This document shows positions 36,272 to 47,101 of a stretch of 64,000 nucleotides of DNA, in pieces; within the stretch, counting starts at the first letter, position 1, and the number at the start of each line of letters is the position of its first letter. The stretch is from Hyphomicrobium zavarzinii ATCC 27496. Lineage in GTDB: Bacteria; Pseudomonadota; Alphaproteobacteria; Rhizobiales; Hyphomicrobiaceae. The notes below the pieces were generated by a model. That model saw only the letters and a program-made list of their open reading frames with translations, was not told the DNA's origin and searched no databases. Where the stretch lies: contig NZ_KB911258.1 in the NCBI RefSeq assembly GCF_000383415.1, forward strand, positions 454,267 to 518,266. Reading direction: 5' to 3'. The translations under genes and the position numbers were made by a program.

Positions 36272-36972
36272 TGGGGCCGTCTCTCTCGCAGCGCCTGCTC
36301 GCGGAGTTCGCGGGCACCGCTCTGCTGCTTGCTACCGTGATCGGCTCCGGCGTCATGGGTGAGGCGCTTTCCGGCGGCAACGTCGCCGTGGCGCTCTTGG
36401 CCAACACGCTGGCGACCGGGGCGATCCTGGTGGTTTTGATCACCATGCTGGGGCCGGTCTCGGGCGCTCATTTCAACCCGGCTGTCACCACCGTCTTCGC
36501 CGTCCGGCGCGATATCGAGCTTCCGGCAGCGGCGGCCTACATCCTGGCGCAGACGGCGGGCGCGATTGCCGGCGTGCTCTTGGCCCATGCCATGTTCGAT
36601 TTGCCGATCCTTCAGCTTTCCCAGAAAGTCAGAAGCGGGTGGGGTCAAGCCCTGTCCGAATGGGTCGCCGCTTTCGGTTTGGTCGCGACGATCCTTTTGA
36701 CGTTGCGGAGCAGACCCGAGGCCGTTGCCACGAGCGTCGGGCTCTACATCACGGCCGCCTACTGGTTCACCGCGTCCACGTCGTTCGCCAATCCTGCGGT
36801 GACGCTGGCACGCGCTTTCTCGGACACGTTCGCAGGCATAAGGTTGATGGATGTGCCGGTGTTCGTCGTCGTTCAAGTCGCTGGAGCGCTTTCGGCTCTC
36901 GCGTTCGTATTTATGCTGGCCGGGGCTCGACAGCCGAGCGAGCGCCCCGGTGTAACGTCGCCTGCGGAGTGA
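36271..36972 (+). CDS. aqpS: Aquaglyceroporin AqpS, arsenite channel
   Basis: This 233-residue six-helix major intrinsic protein has both NPA boxes, at residues 69-71 (GAHFNPAVT) and 174-176 (SFANPAVTLAR). It lies inside an ars operon in the place where an arsenite pump would be expected. In Sinorhizobium meliloti AqpS does this job, letting arsenite made inside diffuse out. It overlaps arsC by one base and is followed after 2 bases by a second arsenate reductase. Confidence 0.92.
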   Translation: MGPSLSQRLLAEFAGTALLLATVIGSGVMGEALSGGNVAVALLANTLATGAILVVLITMLGPVSGAHFNPAVTTVFAVRRDIELPAAAAYILAQTAGAIAGVLLAHAMFDLPILQLSQKVRSGWGQALSEWVAAFGLVATILLTLRSRPEAVATSVGLYITAAYWFTASTSFANPAVTLARAFSDTFAGIRLMDVPVFVVVQVAGALSALAFVFMLAGARQPSERPGVTSPAE

Positions 36973-36974
36973 GC

Positions 36975-37394
36975 ATGAGCATCACCATCTACCACAACCC
37001 TGCGTGCGGCACCTCGCGCAACACGCTGGCCATGATCCGCCAAAGTGGCGAAGAGCCGCGCGTGGTCGAGTACCTGGTCACGCCTCCGTCGCGCGAGGAG
37101 CTGGCGGCGCTCATCCGAGCCATGGGCATCCCCGTGCGGGATCTGTTGCGGCGGAAGGGCACGCCGTACGACGCGCTCGGGCTCGATGATCCCAAATGGA
37201 CCGACGACGAGCTGATCGATTTCATGATGGCGCATCCGATCCTCATCAATCGCCCGATCGTGGTGACGCCTCTCGGCACGCGGCTTTGCCGGCCTTCGGA
37301 AGCCGTTATCGACATCCTGCCGAATCCGGATATCGGCCCTTTCGTAAAAGAGGACGGCGAGATCATCGCGGCGCGGAAGGCGGCGCGCGCATGA
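36975..37394 (+). CDS. arsC: Arsenate reductase, glutaredoxin-dependent type
   Basis: This 139-residue ArsC of the Spx/ArsC thioredoxin-like family has its active site in NPACGTSRN with Cys11, and LLRRKGTPY and [16 protein letters not shown] form the arsenate-binding region. It is a second reductase, unrelated in fold to the phosphatase-type enzyme in the same operon. Its stop overlaps the arsH start (ATGA). Confidence 0.93.
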   Translation: MSITIYHNPACGTSRNTLAMIRQSGEEPRVVEYLVTPPSREELAALIRAMGIPVRDLLRRKGTPYDALGLDDPKWTDDELIDFMMAHPILINRPIVVTPLGTRLCRPSEAVIDILPNPDIGPFVKEDGEIIAARKAARA

Positions 37395-38188
37395 CAGCAG
37401 ACGGCCCCGCCAGCGCATATCCGACGCTTCCCAACATCGACCCGGCCTGCTTCGAGATACCCGGCGCGCAATTGCTCGATGTGAAGACCCCGTCACGGCA
37501 TCCGCCCCGCATCCTCCTGCTTTACGGCTCGGTCCGGAAGCGCTCGTACAGCCGGCTGCTGGCATGCGAAGCGCAGCGGCTGCTCGAGGCCTTTGGCGCC
37601 GAGACGCGCCTCTTTCATCCGGACGGACTTCCTCTTCCTGACGGCGCGCCGGAAGACCATCCCAAGGTGAAGGAGCTGCGCGAGCTCGCGGCATGGTCAG
37701 AGGGAATGGTGTGGTGCTCGCCCGAGCGACACGGGGCCATGAGCGCCATCCTGAAGGCACAGATCGATTGGATCCCGCTTGCGGTGGGCGCCGTGCGCCC
37801 GACGCAGGGAAAAACGCTCGCCCTGATGCAGGTGTGCGGCGGCTCTCAGTCTTTCAACGCCGTGAACCAGATGCGCGTGCTGGGGCGGTGGATGCGGATG
37901 TTCACGATCCCGAACCAGTCTTCCGTCGCCAAGGCCTTCAACGAATTCGATGAAGCCGGCCGCATGAAGCCGTCCGCCTTCTATGATCGTGTGGTCGACG
38001 TCATGGAAGAGATGGTCAAGATGACCCTGCTGCTTCGTGACCGCGCTCCCTACCTCGTCGACCGCTACAGCGAGCGGAAGGAGAGCGCGGAGGAGCTTTC
38101 GAAGCGGGTCAACCTTGCGGCCGCCGTCGACACGCCGCCATGTTGCGGACCGGCTGCGTCCGCAAACAAAGGCACGCCAAGCCGATAG
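37391..38188 (+). CDS. arsH: Arsenical resistance protein ArsH
   Basis: This 265-residue NADPH-dependent FMN reductase oxidises trivalent organoarsenicals and protects from oxidants. Flavin-binding [13 protein letters not shown] is near residue 43, and [20 protein letters not shown] and [15 protein letters not shown] are typical of ArsH. It is the last gene of the operon, overlapping the preceding arsC by four bases. The C-terminus has vicinal Cys (TPPCCGPA). Confidence 0.94.
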   Translation: MTADGPASAYPTLPNIDPACFEIPGAQLLDVKTPSRHPPRILLLYGSVRKRSYSRLLACEAQRLLEAFGAETRLFHPDGLPLPDGAPEDHPKVKELRELAAWSEGMVWCSPERHGAMSAILKAQIDWIPLAVGAVRPTQGKTLALMQVCGGSQSFNAVNQMRVLGRWMRMFTIPNQSSVAKAFNEFDEAGRMKPSAFYDRVVDVMEEMVKMTLLLRDRAPYLVDRYSERKESAEELSKRVNLAAAVDTPPCCGPAASANKGTPSR

Positions 38189-38282
38189 CCGCGCACCCAT
38201 CTGCCGAACGCCCCTGTACGCCATCCCGGCGCAAGAGCGGCCGGACTGCGCCGCCGATGAAGCACAGCCCGGCCTTCTTCTG

Positions 38283-38783
38283 TCACTCCTGCTGGTCGAG
38301 ACCGAACGCGCGGGGGTGAATGAGCTCCCCGCGCGGCTCGCTGCCGTCGAACGGCAAGGCCTGCACCACCTCCGGCGGACAGCCGGCCACGCCCAGGCCG
38401 GGGAACGCCCGGAAGCCGAACCGGCCATAATAGGCGGGATCGCCCACCAGGGCTGCGCCCCGGCCCGTGGCCCGCAAACGGCGCAGGGCTTCTTCCATCA
38501 GCGCGCTGCCGATGCCTTGGCGATGCCTCGACGGCGAAACGACGAGCGGGCCGATCAAGCCCCAGCCGCCCTGCGTCCCGATCCGCGCCGCGGAAGCGGC
38601 CAGATAACCGACCGCCTCGCCCTCATCCTCAGCCACGAGCGAGAGGAGAAGTGCGCCGTCCGCGCGCAGCTTCTCGACGATGCTCGCCTCCGTTCCCGTA
38701 GATTGCGGAAGCAGCAGGAGAGCTTCCGTGACAAGCCGGCTGATCGTAGGGATGTCACGAGGAGTTTCGTTGCGGATCAGCAT
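38283..38783 (-). CDS. GNAT-family acetyltransferase, YjhQ/YhbS-like
   Basis: This is a 166-residue N-acetyltransferase. The acetyl-CoA motif reads IGPLVVSPSRHRQGIGSALM, followed by GDPAYYGRFGFRAF, which is characteristic of YhbS-like enzymes. It starts one base after the stop of the upstream yjhX-like gene, so the two are an operon. In Escherichia coli a GNAT protein (YjhQ) is the antitoxin for YjhX, and the same role is inferred here. Confidence 0.85.
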   Translation of the reverse strand: MLIRNETPRDIPTISRLVTEALLLLPQSTGTEASIVEKLRADGALLLSLVAEDEGEAVGYLAASAARIGTQGGWGLIGPLVVSPSRHRQGIGSALMEEALRRLRATGRGAALVGDPAYYGRFGFRAFPGLGVAGCPPEVVQALPFDGSEPRGELIHPRAFGLDQQE

Positions 38784-38784
38784 G

Positions 38785-39048
38785 TCATGCCCCCTGATTG
38801 TCGAGTTGCGCGCGGACAAAGGTTCGGCCGCGCTTCGAAATCCGATAGGGGCTGCCCGACCGGGATTCGATCAGCCGCTTTCGCCGCAATCGGTTGAAGA
38901 TAGTGAGATCGAAGTCCGCGAGGATCATACCCTCGCGCGTGACGCATGTGACGGCCGTGACCTTGGGACCGTCGCCGCGTTCGTGCTGGATGCAGCCGCC
39001 AAGGGCCAGAACGTGCAGCGCACGTTGCTCATGTCGTGAGATGTTCAT
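38785..39048 (-). CDS. YjhX-family (UPF0386) putative toxin
   Basis: This 87-residue protein matches the YjhX/UPF0386 pattern throughout: MNISRHEQRALHVLALGGCI, the HERGDGP turn, VTCVTREGMILADFDL and SGSPYRISKRGRTFVRAQL. YjhX is the toxin of the YjhX/YjhQ module in E. coli. The start at 39048 is preferred because family members begin there; the upstream frame to 39096 reads as spurious sequence. It is followed directly by the GNAT gene. Confidence 0.88.
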   Translation of the reverse strand: MNISRHEQRALHVLALGGCIQHERGDGPKVTAVTCVTREGMILADFDLTIFNRLRRKRLIESRSGSPYRISKRGRTFVRAQLDNQGA

Positions 39049-39350
39049 GGAGGTCTCGTGTGATGGCGCGAAAAAACACCCCGCGTGCGCGTGCACGCGG
39101 CGGCGATGAATTTCACGAGGCTCTCTGAGGTTCAGAGAGCCTGATCACACAATCTCAGACATCCAGTCTCCAGGTTTCGCGAGACGAACAGTGCCGCCGC
39201 GCACCCTGCCAATATCGGGCGCGCGCGTTCCTGACAATTCAAAAAAGCGAATGCACGGACGTCGATCCGGCGCGCGATGCGCGGATCGGTGGCACTGACC
39301 GCCTCAAGCGCGGTCATGGTCCAATCTCCACGCCCTCTGTGGAATGTCAG

Positions 39351-39370
39351 CTTTTGACCCGAAGCAGACC
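39351..39370 (+). repeat. 20-bp dispersed repeat, copy 2
   Basis: It matches 33600-33619 with one difference and is in the same orientation. A more diverged relative (GTCAGCTTCTGGCCGAAA) is at about 39668. The surrounding 337-base gap holds no convincing gene. Confidence 0.7.
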
Positions 39371-39385
39371 TCTGTGTGTTTGGCG

Positions 39386-39610
39386 TCAACCCACAACCCG
39401 CTTTCCCACAAGCACGGCAGAAATGTAGTAGCGAACCCCATTTGGAGGGTTAGCCCACTCCTCCTTGAGGGCCGTAGTGACCTGGACTAGCTCATATCCC
39501 TGTGAATTCATCTGAGCAGTTGTCGTCGCCACGGCGTTAGCAAAGGCGGCTGTAGCCTCGTCTTTGCCATACACGTAGCCACTGGAGGCCCACCAAATCT
39601 GATTGACCAT
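39386..39610 (-). CDS. Small hypothetical protein, DUF4177-like pattern
   Basis: This is a 74-residue protein beginning MVNQIWWASSGYVYGKDEAT. The segment GYELVQVTTALKEEW followed by RYYISAVLVGKR resembles the beta-alpha-beta pattern of DUF4177-like proteins, but that match is loose. GGGGAG lies close before the ATG. Composition is less GC-rich than neighbours, in line with an acquired segment. Confidence 0.6.
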   Translation of the reverse strand: MVNQIWWASSGYVYGKDEATAAFANAVATTTAQMNSQGYELVQVTTALKEEWANPPNGVRYYISAVLVGKRVVG

Positions 39611-39707
39611 TATCTCCCCGCTAGTTCCAGAGCATCACAGGCTAATGATCGTCGTGACAAAGAGCAACGTCAGCTTCTGGCCGAAAACGACACCGTCAAA
39701 CAGCACA

Positions 39708-40184
39708 TCACGCGGGTGCCGTTTTCCTGGCGGGCGCAATATCGAAATGATGCGCGGTCTCCTTGATGCCGAGCTTCTCGTAAAGCGCGATGGCGGGAGC
39801 ATCCACCAGATCGGCTTGCACGAAAATCACATAGGCATCCCTGCGAAGAGCCTCGTCCTGCAGGAGATTTATCATTGCAGTGGCGATGCCTCGACGCCGG
39901 AACTCAGCATCGACAGCGAGGTCGTAGATGTAGATCTCGCGCCGGTCTTGCTCGAATTTGTCGAGTTGATACGCGACCAAGCCTCCGGCGACAGCCGGGC
40001 CGGTCTTGGCGCAGATGGCGATGAAGTGAGCCTTTCCAAGAAGGTCGCTGAGGTAAGCGTCAGTTGCTTGATTGCCGAGATAGGTCTCGGGGTCCTCGAA
40101 AGCCCTTGCGAATGTCCCGAGCATTTCTCGCATCAGGGGAACATCTGCCGGGCGCAGAATGATGAAATCAATGGGTGGAGTCAT
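39708..40184 (-). CDS. AAC(3)-I-family aminoglycoside acetyltransferase homologue
   Basis: This 158-residue GNAT protein closely follows AAC(3)-I enzymes along its length: YLGNQATDAYLSDLLGKAHF, KFEQDRREIYIYDLAV, RRRGIATAMINLLQDEA, AYVIFVQADLVDAPAIALYE and KLGIKETAHHFDI. Known AAC(3)-I enzymes acetylate the 3-amino group of gentamicin-type antibiotics. Whether this chromosomal homologue confers resistance cannot be read from sequence. It has lower GC than the core genes and no integron features nearby. Confidence 0.88.
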   Translation of the reverse strand: MTPPIDFIILRPADVPLMREMLGTFARAFEDPETYLGNQATDAYLSDLLGKAHFIAICAKTGPAVAGGLVAYQLDKFEQDRREIYIYDLAVDAEFRRRGIATAMINLLQDEALRRDAYVIFVQADLVDAPAIALYEKLGIKETAHHFDIAPARKTAPA

Positions 40185-40439
40185 TTCGAAAGACTACCAC
40201 AGTCACGCAATTCCAGGTCTCGCCCTGAGCGCCAGCGCCCGCGACTGCACCCGGGCGGAAATGCTCAAGCCCAGAGAGGTGTCTTCCCTGCGGCGTGCCG
40301 AGCGCCGGATGCGTGGCAATTGCGGCACGCTTTTCGGACGCTCGCGGGTAAACGCAGTTCTCAACAGGCTGAGTCTATTGTCGGGCGCCGTGCGCTCAAC
40401 TAGTTCTCAAGCAGGGATCGATCATTCTTCGGAGGGATC

Positions 40440-40736
40440 ATGCGTTCGTTGAAACTCGGCTTGGCGGCTACGGGGATCATCTTCGCGCTTTCAGCGGCGG
40501 CTCAAGCCGACTGCGTCAAAGTCGGAACGGTTGGAGAAGCTCCGACCCATGCGATCGCGGAGCTCTTCGCTAAGAACGGCCTTAAGAACATAATCTATGG
40601 GCAGGGCCGCGAGGGCAGGGGTCCGGTCCACCTCAAGTGCGAAGACGGAGCGGCGACAACGACGTGCCGCGCCTCGCAGATGGCTTGCAAAGTGTCGGAA
40701 CCCAAGACCTGCTTGGGCGCTTGGTTGTGCCTGTAG
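40440..40736 (+). CDS. Small exported protein with three to four Cys
   Basis: This is a 98-residue protein with a signal peptide (MRSLKLGLAATGIIFALSAA, cleavage near AQA-DC). The mature part carries Cys at DCVKVG, LKCEDG, TTCRASQMAC and PKTCLGAWLC, enough for two or three disulphides. GGAGG lies 4 bases before the ATG. No family is recognised. It is convergent with purL. Confidence 0.68.
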   Translation: MRSLKLGLAATGIIFALSAAAQADCVKVGTVGEAPTHAIAELFAKNGLKNIIYGQGREGRGPVHLKCEDGAATTTCRASQMACKVSEPKTCLGAWLCL

Positions 40737-40794
40737 AGAAGACCTCGACGCCTGGCGCGAATAGATAGCGCAACGTCGGACGGGCTTCGGTCTG

Positions 40795-40819
40795 CTCAAG
40801 GGACGCTTCGTCCCTTGAG
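40795..40819. terminator. Perfect 11-bp hairpin between convergent genes
   Basis: CTCAAGGGACG pairs with CGTCCCTTGAG around CTT, in the gap between the small exported protein and purL. There is no T run, so it may be a repeat-derived stem acting in both directions. Confidence 0.45.
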
Positions 40820-40993
40820 AGGGATCTGCACACGCCATCCTGGCGCGAGCCCGGGCTCACGTGCTCGCGAGTGTGCACAGTCTTGCCTCGGAGAGCGGTC
40901 GGGCTGCGCCCCACGACGCTAGAGAGCCCGACCTTCAATCACTTCTCTGTCGTTCGAGACCGGACGCGCAGGCGCCCGGCCTGACAGCCGCCC

Positions 40994-43234
<2,241 letters not shown>

Positions 43235-43629
43235 CAAGAATATGGCCTTAGGTCTCGGCGGAGTGTTTCAGCTCTGCTTTAAAGAGATTCAAGCGGAGTT
43301 TGATCGCTAAAGCCGAGCTTATAGCGAGTGGTGCGGCACTTGTCGCTCGCGTGAGGACGCTTCTCCCATCCCCGCGACACCGCATCAGCCCAAGGGGAGG
43401 GGCGGGGAGCCTCTCCTCCGCGACTCCTTTATGGCGGCGAGAGGTGGTGCGACATCGGAGTGATGCGGCATTCCCGCGCTGCACAAAACTGCATACTGCT
43501 ATGCAGCATTGTGGATTTTGTCTGCCAAGTCATAGTGTTAGAAAATGCCCAAGCCGGATTGCTGGACTGCGTTGAGTGTCCCGCCGCGGCGATCGATGAG
43601 CAACCTGAAGATAAGAGAGGAGCACAGCC
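43235..43629. other. Intergenic region upstream of purL
   Basis: This 395-base divergent gap holds the presumed promoters of purL and of the small exported-protein gene at 43630. No gene, riboswitch or clear operator could be recognised by eye. Confidence 0.4.
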
Positions 43630-44025
43630 ATGTCGAAGACGATGAAGCGTCTCGCTGCAGTGGGTGTGATGGGTGTTCTGGCGGCTGGTGCGGTGTATGC
43701 CGGATCGACGCCGAAGGTCGACCTGGGCAGTTCGCACGAGATCATGAGCCCCGGGCACGGTTTGAGCCTGGATATCGGCGGCAAACACGCCATTGGCTAC
43801 TTCGAGACAAAGGACAACGCCTGCCACCTGACTGTCGTCGTGGCCGACGTTTCCGGCGGTGAGACGGGGCTGGATAGCCCGGGCACCCGCTTCGTTGTTC
43901 CCGTAAACCCCGGCAAGGGCGTCCAGGTGGATGCCAGCGCCGGTCAGTCTGCAGAATTCTTCTGCGGTCCGGGAGCAGCCCGTATGACTGCGCGCGTATT
44001 CGATCGTGCGCCCTACAAGTCGTAA
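43630..44025 (+). CDS. Exported hypothetical protein
   Basis: This is a 131-residue protein with a signal peptide (KRLAAVGVMGVLAAGAVYAG). The mature part is beta-rich (HGLSLDIGGKHAIGYFETKD, LTVVVADVSGG, RFVVPVNPGKGVQVDASAGQ) with two Cys (NACHL and FFCGPG) likely paired. A compact periplasmic beta domain is likely; no family is recognised. GAGGAG precedes the ATG and a strong terminator follows, so it is a single-gene unit set inside the pur cluster. Confidence 0.75.
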   Translation: MSKTMKRLAAVGVMGVLAAGAVYAGSTPKVDLGSSHEIMSPGHGLSLDIGGKHAIGYFETKDNACHLTVVVADVSGGETGLDSPGTRFVVPVNPGKGVQVDASAGQSAEFFCGPGAARMTARVFDRAPYKS

Positions 44026-44053
44026 GAAGTATTTCTAAGTTGAGTGCTTGAAT

Positions 44054-44087
44054 AGCGGGCAGGCCCCCAGGGTCTGCCCGCTTTTTA
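44054..44087 (+). terminator. Rho-independent terminator
   Basis: AGCGGGCAG pairs with CTGCCCGCT around an 11-base loop, followed by TTTTTAT, 28 bases after the exported-protein stop. Confidence 0.88.
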
Positions 44088-44362
44088 TGTAATTATATCA
44101 AGAGGCGACATACGGCCGCGGCGCCAAATGCATTGCTGGCGAGCAAGTGCCGCAGTTCTTTTGGGCAGCGAAGCAGGCTATAAGGATACCAACGCAAGCA
44201 CTAACCAAGAGAGACTTTCCAATGAAAGCCGTGTTGCTCGCGCTTCTTCAGACCCTGTCCGCCGAGACCGTCTCGGGCCGGGGTTCCAAGCGGCGCTGAG
44301 TTCGGCCCGCCCGGTGAGATGCCGGGTACCGATACTCACTCCGGCAAAGCCGGAGGATAAAG

Positions 44363-44390
44363 AAGGGGCAGATCGCAAGATCTGCCCCTT
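44363..44390 (-). terminator. Rho-independent terminator after purQ
   Basis: AAGGGGCAGATC pairs with GATCTGCCCCTT around a 4-base loop. On the minus strand it is followed by CTTTATCC, 36 bases past the purQ stop. It implies purL has its own promoter. The rest of the 44026-44426 gap holds no credible gene. Confidence 0.8.
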
Positions 44391-44426
44391 TCGCTTTTCC
44401 GAACCTCAGTGTGTTCCAGCGCTGCC

Positions 44427-45131
44427 CTACGCCATGGCCGCCACCGCGCTGACGAGCGCGCTCTCGAAAATTCGCCGTCCGTCGGTGCCGCCGAGCGGGT
44501 CTTCGTAGAGGCGCTCCGGATGCGGCATCATTCCGAGAATGCGCCCCGTGGGGTCCGCGATTCCCGCGATGTTGCGTTGCGCGCCGTTCGGGCTGGTCTC
44601 CGCCGAGACGGAGCCGTCTTTGTCGCAATAGCGAAACACGACCTGTCCCTCGCCCTCCAGGCGATCCAGCGTCTCGGCGTCTGCGAAATAGTTGCCCTCG
44701 GCGTGCGCGATCGGCACGCGAATGACCTCGCCCGCCCGATAGGTGTTGGTGAAGAACGTCTTGTCGGTTTCCACCTTGAGGTAGACGTCGCGGCAGATGA
44801 AGCGCAACGAGGCGTTGCGCATCAGCACGCCGGGCAGAAGCCCCGACTCGCACAGAATTTGAAAGCCGTTGCAGATGCCGAGCACGGGCGTGCCGGCTTT
44901 CGCCTTCGCGATCACGTCGCGCATGATCGGAGAATGCGCCGCCATCGCCCCGCAGCGCAGGTAGTCGCCGTAGGAAAAGCCGCCCGGCAGCACGATCAGG
45001 TCGGAAGCGGGCACAGACGCATCGCCGTGCCAGACCATCTTCACCGGAAACCCGGTGATGCGCTCGAGCGCGGTCTTGACGTCGCGGTCGCAGTTCGAGC
45101 CCGGAAAGACGATGACGGAAGCGCGCAGCAT
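44427..45131 (-). CDS. purQ: Phosphoribosylformylglycinamidine synthase, glutaminase subunit PurQ
   Basis: This 234-residue class I glutamine amidotransferase supplies ammonia to PurL. The nucleophile Cys lies in [11 protein letters not shown], and the His/Glu pair in [33 protein letters not shown] opens the fold. The start at 45131 has GGAG 6 bases upstream; a TTG at 45143 is a poorer alternative. It is preceded on the same strand by an exported hypothetical gene and purS. Confidence 0.96.
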   Translation of the reverse strand: MLRASVIVFPGSNCDRDVKTALERITGFPVKMVWHGDASVPASDLIVLPGGFSYGDYLRCGAMAAHSPIMRDVIAKAKAGTPVLGICNGFQILCESGLLPGVLMRNASLRFICRDVYLKVETDKTFFTNTYRAGEVIRVPIAHAEGNYFADAETLDRLEGEGQVVFRYCDKDGSVSAETSPNGAQRNIAGIADPTGRILGMMPHPERLYEDPLGGTDGRRIFESALVSAVAAMA

Positions 45132-45162
45132 AGTTGGCTCCAAACCTCTTGTTCGCGTGACC

Positions 45163-45615
45163 TCAGGGCGCCGGCCCGAGAGGCGATTGCTCCTGTTTTC
45201 TGCGCTCGGCGTCCGCCCGGGACGCGTTGGTCAGCTGCGTGTCGCCAGCTTTCATGTCTGCCATGAGAGCGCTGAACGCGCTGCTGTCGCCGTAGCCGCA
45301 CCCTTTGCTGTCCGCAGTCCAGACCCCCGTAACCTGCTTGCGGAAGGTGCGCAAGGTCGCGGCGGGATGTGCGGGATGTCCGGGTGCGGAGAAGGCGATG
45401 TGCACGCTCCACGTATCGGGCGCCGAAAGCGTCACCGCCTCGAAGCCGCCCTCTTGCCCGTGCTGGGCGCCGGGTAGCGCGTAGGCCATGGCGCGCAGTC
45501 CCTCGAAGCCGAGGGTGCAGTCGAGCGTCGGAGGGCGGGTATCCTGCGCGGCCGCGCCGCTCACATGAAGAAAAACGAGGCCGCCGAGCCAAAAAGCCTT
45601 GCGGACACGCAGCAT
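45163..45615 (-). CDS. Exported hypothetical protein between purS and purQ
   Basis: This is a 150-residue protein with a signal peptide ([20 protein letters not shown]). The mature domain has Cys in [10 protein letters not shown] and GCGYGDSS, and a run [16 protein letters not shown]. It starts 1 base after the purS stop, so it is co-transcribed and probably translationally coupled with the purine genes although it looks periplasmic. No family is recognised and no purine role is evident. Confidence 0.75.
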   Translation of the reverse strand: MLRVRKAFWLGGLVFLHVSGAAAQDTRPPTLDCTLGFEGLRAMAYALPGAQHGQEGGFEAVTLSAPDTWSVHIAFSAPGHPAHPAATLRTFRKQVTGVWTADSKGCGYGDSSAFSALMADMKAGDTQLTNASRADAERRKQEQSPLGPAP

Positions 45616-45616
45616 G

Positions 45617-45859
45617 TCAGGGCGCGAGCTCGTAGCTGTAGTTCTCGATGACGGTGTTGGCGAGCAGGTCGCGGCACATGCGGTCGACCTCGGCGCGCGC
45701 CTTCTCCTCGCTCATGCCGGCGACATCGACTTCGATGTACTTGCCCTGACGGACGTCGTTGACGCCCTCGAAGCCGAGCGCGCCGAGCGCCTGCTGGATG
45801 GCCTTGCCCTGCGGATCGAGCACGCCGGATTTGAGGGTGATTTTGATGCGGGCTTTCAT
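45617..45859 (-). CDS. purS: Phosphoribosylformylglycinamidine synthase subunit PurS
   Basis: This 80-residue small subunit bridges PurL and PurQ. Family pattern: MKARIKITLKSGVLDPQGKA, ALGFEGVNDVRQGKYIEVDV, and a C-terminal MCRDLLANTVIENYSYEL. It is downstream of purC on the same strand, with a 91-base gap. Confidence 0.95.
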   Translation of the reverse strand: MKARIKITLKSGVLDPQGKAIQQALGALGFEGVNDVRQGKYIEVDVAGMSEEKARAEVDRMCRDLLANTVIENYSYELAP

Positions 45860-45950
45860 TGAGGTCCTATAGGCAGCGGTCAGCAGGCAACTGACAGCAG
45901 GATATGAAGCGGATCGCTGCCTGCTGCCATGCTGCCTGTTGCCTCATCGA

Positions 45951-46739
45951 TCAGTTCGGCTTTCCTGCCGGATTCGAGGCGACCAGAACCGGCCCCACGC
46001 CCTTGGGCGGGCGGTTCTCGGTCAACACGCCGAGACGGCGCGCAACTTCCTGATACGCTTCGAGCACGCCACCGAGGTCGCGGCGGAAGCGATCCTTGTC
46101 GAGCTTGTCGCCGGAGGTGATGTCCCACAGGCGGCAGCAATCGGGGCTGATCTCGTCCGCCAGCACGATGCGCATCTGCTCGTTGTCCCACAGGCGGCCG
46201 AACTCGACCTTGAAGTCGACGAGGCGGATGCCGATGCCGAGGAACAGGCCGACGAGGAAGTCGTTCACCCGCAGCGCGAGCTGCATGATCTCGTCGATCT
46301 CCTGCGGCGTCGCCCAGCCGAACGCGGTGATGTGCTCTTCCGAGACCATCGGGTCGTTCAGGTTGTCGGCCTTGTAGTAGAACTCGATGATCGAGCGCGG
46401 CAGCTGCATGCCTTCCTCGAGCCCGAGACGCGTCGAGAGCGAGCCGGCGGCCACGTTGCGCACCACCACCTCGAGCGGAATGATCTCGACCTCGCGGATG
46501 AGCTGCTCGCGCATGTTGAGACGCTTGAGGAAGTGCGTCGGCACGCCGATCTCGCCGAGCCGCTGGAAGATGTACTCGGAGATGCGATTGTTGAGCACGC
46601 CCTTGCCTTCGATGAGCGCATGCTTCTTCGCGTTGAAAGCCGTCGCGTCGTCCTTGAAGTGCTGAATGAGAGTGCCGGGCTCCGGTCCTTCGTAGAGAAC
46701 CTTAGCTTTTCCCTCGTAGATACGACGCCGCTTGTTCAT
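45951..46739 (-). CDS. purC: SAICAR synthetase PurC
   Basis: This 262-residue enzyme joins CAIR with aspartate using ATP. Conserved regions: [40 protein letters not shown] and [20 protein letters not shown] followed by [13 protein letters not shown]. The start [10 protein letters not shown] at 46739 matches family members; an ATG at 46769 would add ten residues. It opens the minus-strand run purC-purS-hyp-purQ. Confidence 0.96.
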   Translation of the reverse strand: MNKRRRIYEGKAKVLYEGPEPGTLIQHFKDDATAFNAKKHALIEGKGVLNNRISEYIFQRLGEIGVPTHFLKRLNMREQLIREVEIIPLEVVVRNVAAGSLSTRLGLEEGMQLPRSIIEFYYKADNLNDPMVSEEHITAFGWATPQEIDEIMQLALRVNDFLVGLFLGIGIRLVDFKVEFGRLWDNEQMRIVLADEISPDCCRLWDITSGDKLDKDRFRRDLGGVLEAYQEVARRLGVLTENRPPKGVGPVLVASNPAGKPN

Positions 46740-47101
46740 CGATCCTGGTCCCTTGACGATCACGCTCATGTTCAATCTTGTCTCTGAGGAAGGACGGCCT
46801 GTCCCGCGGAGCCGACCCCTTGATCTTTCAGCGAGATTTTTGGAGTTCTCGTCTTGGTTGGGGGGCGGCCGAACGCACAAAAATCATGTTCTGGACACTA
46901 GCTGAAGCAGGGGGCAGAAACAATCTAAACGAGGGGTCGGAAGGCCCTTGCGGCCATGCGGCGGACAAGCCGTTGATTTGTCTGCCACGTCAGGTTACGG
47001 CTCCCGGGTGAGAGGGTAACCGTTCGGCCCATACAACACATTTTTCACCCAGAACAAACCCGGAACTATCCGGTTCGGAACAGCACCTGTTGGAGACGGT
47101 C
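46740..47101. other. Divergent promoter region purC / DUF1476 gene
   Basis: This 362-base gap between divergent core genes has no credible ORF. Promoters for both are expected here; none stands out by eye. Confidence 0.4.

Noticed and set aside
44222-44299. 25-codon ORF MKAVLLALLQTLSAETVSG... before the purQ terminator
   Set aside because: Too short, no clear ribosome binding site and no conserved features; hydrophobic start may be chance.
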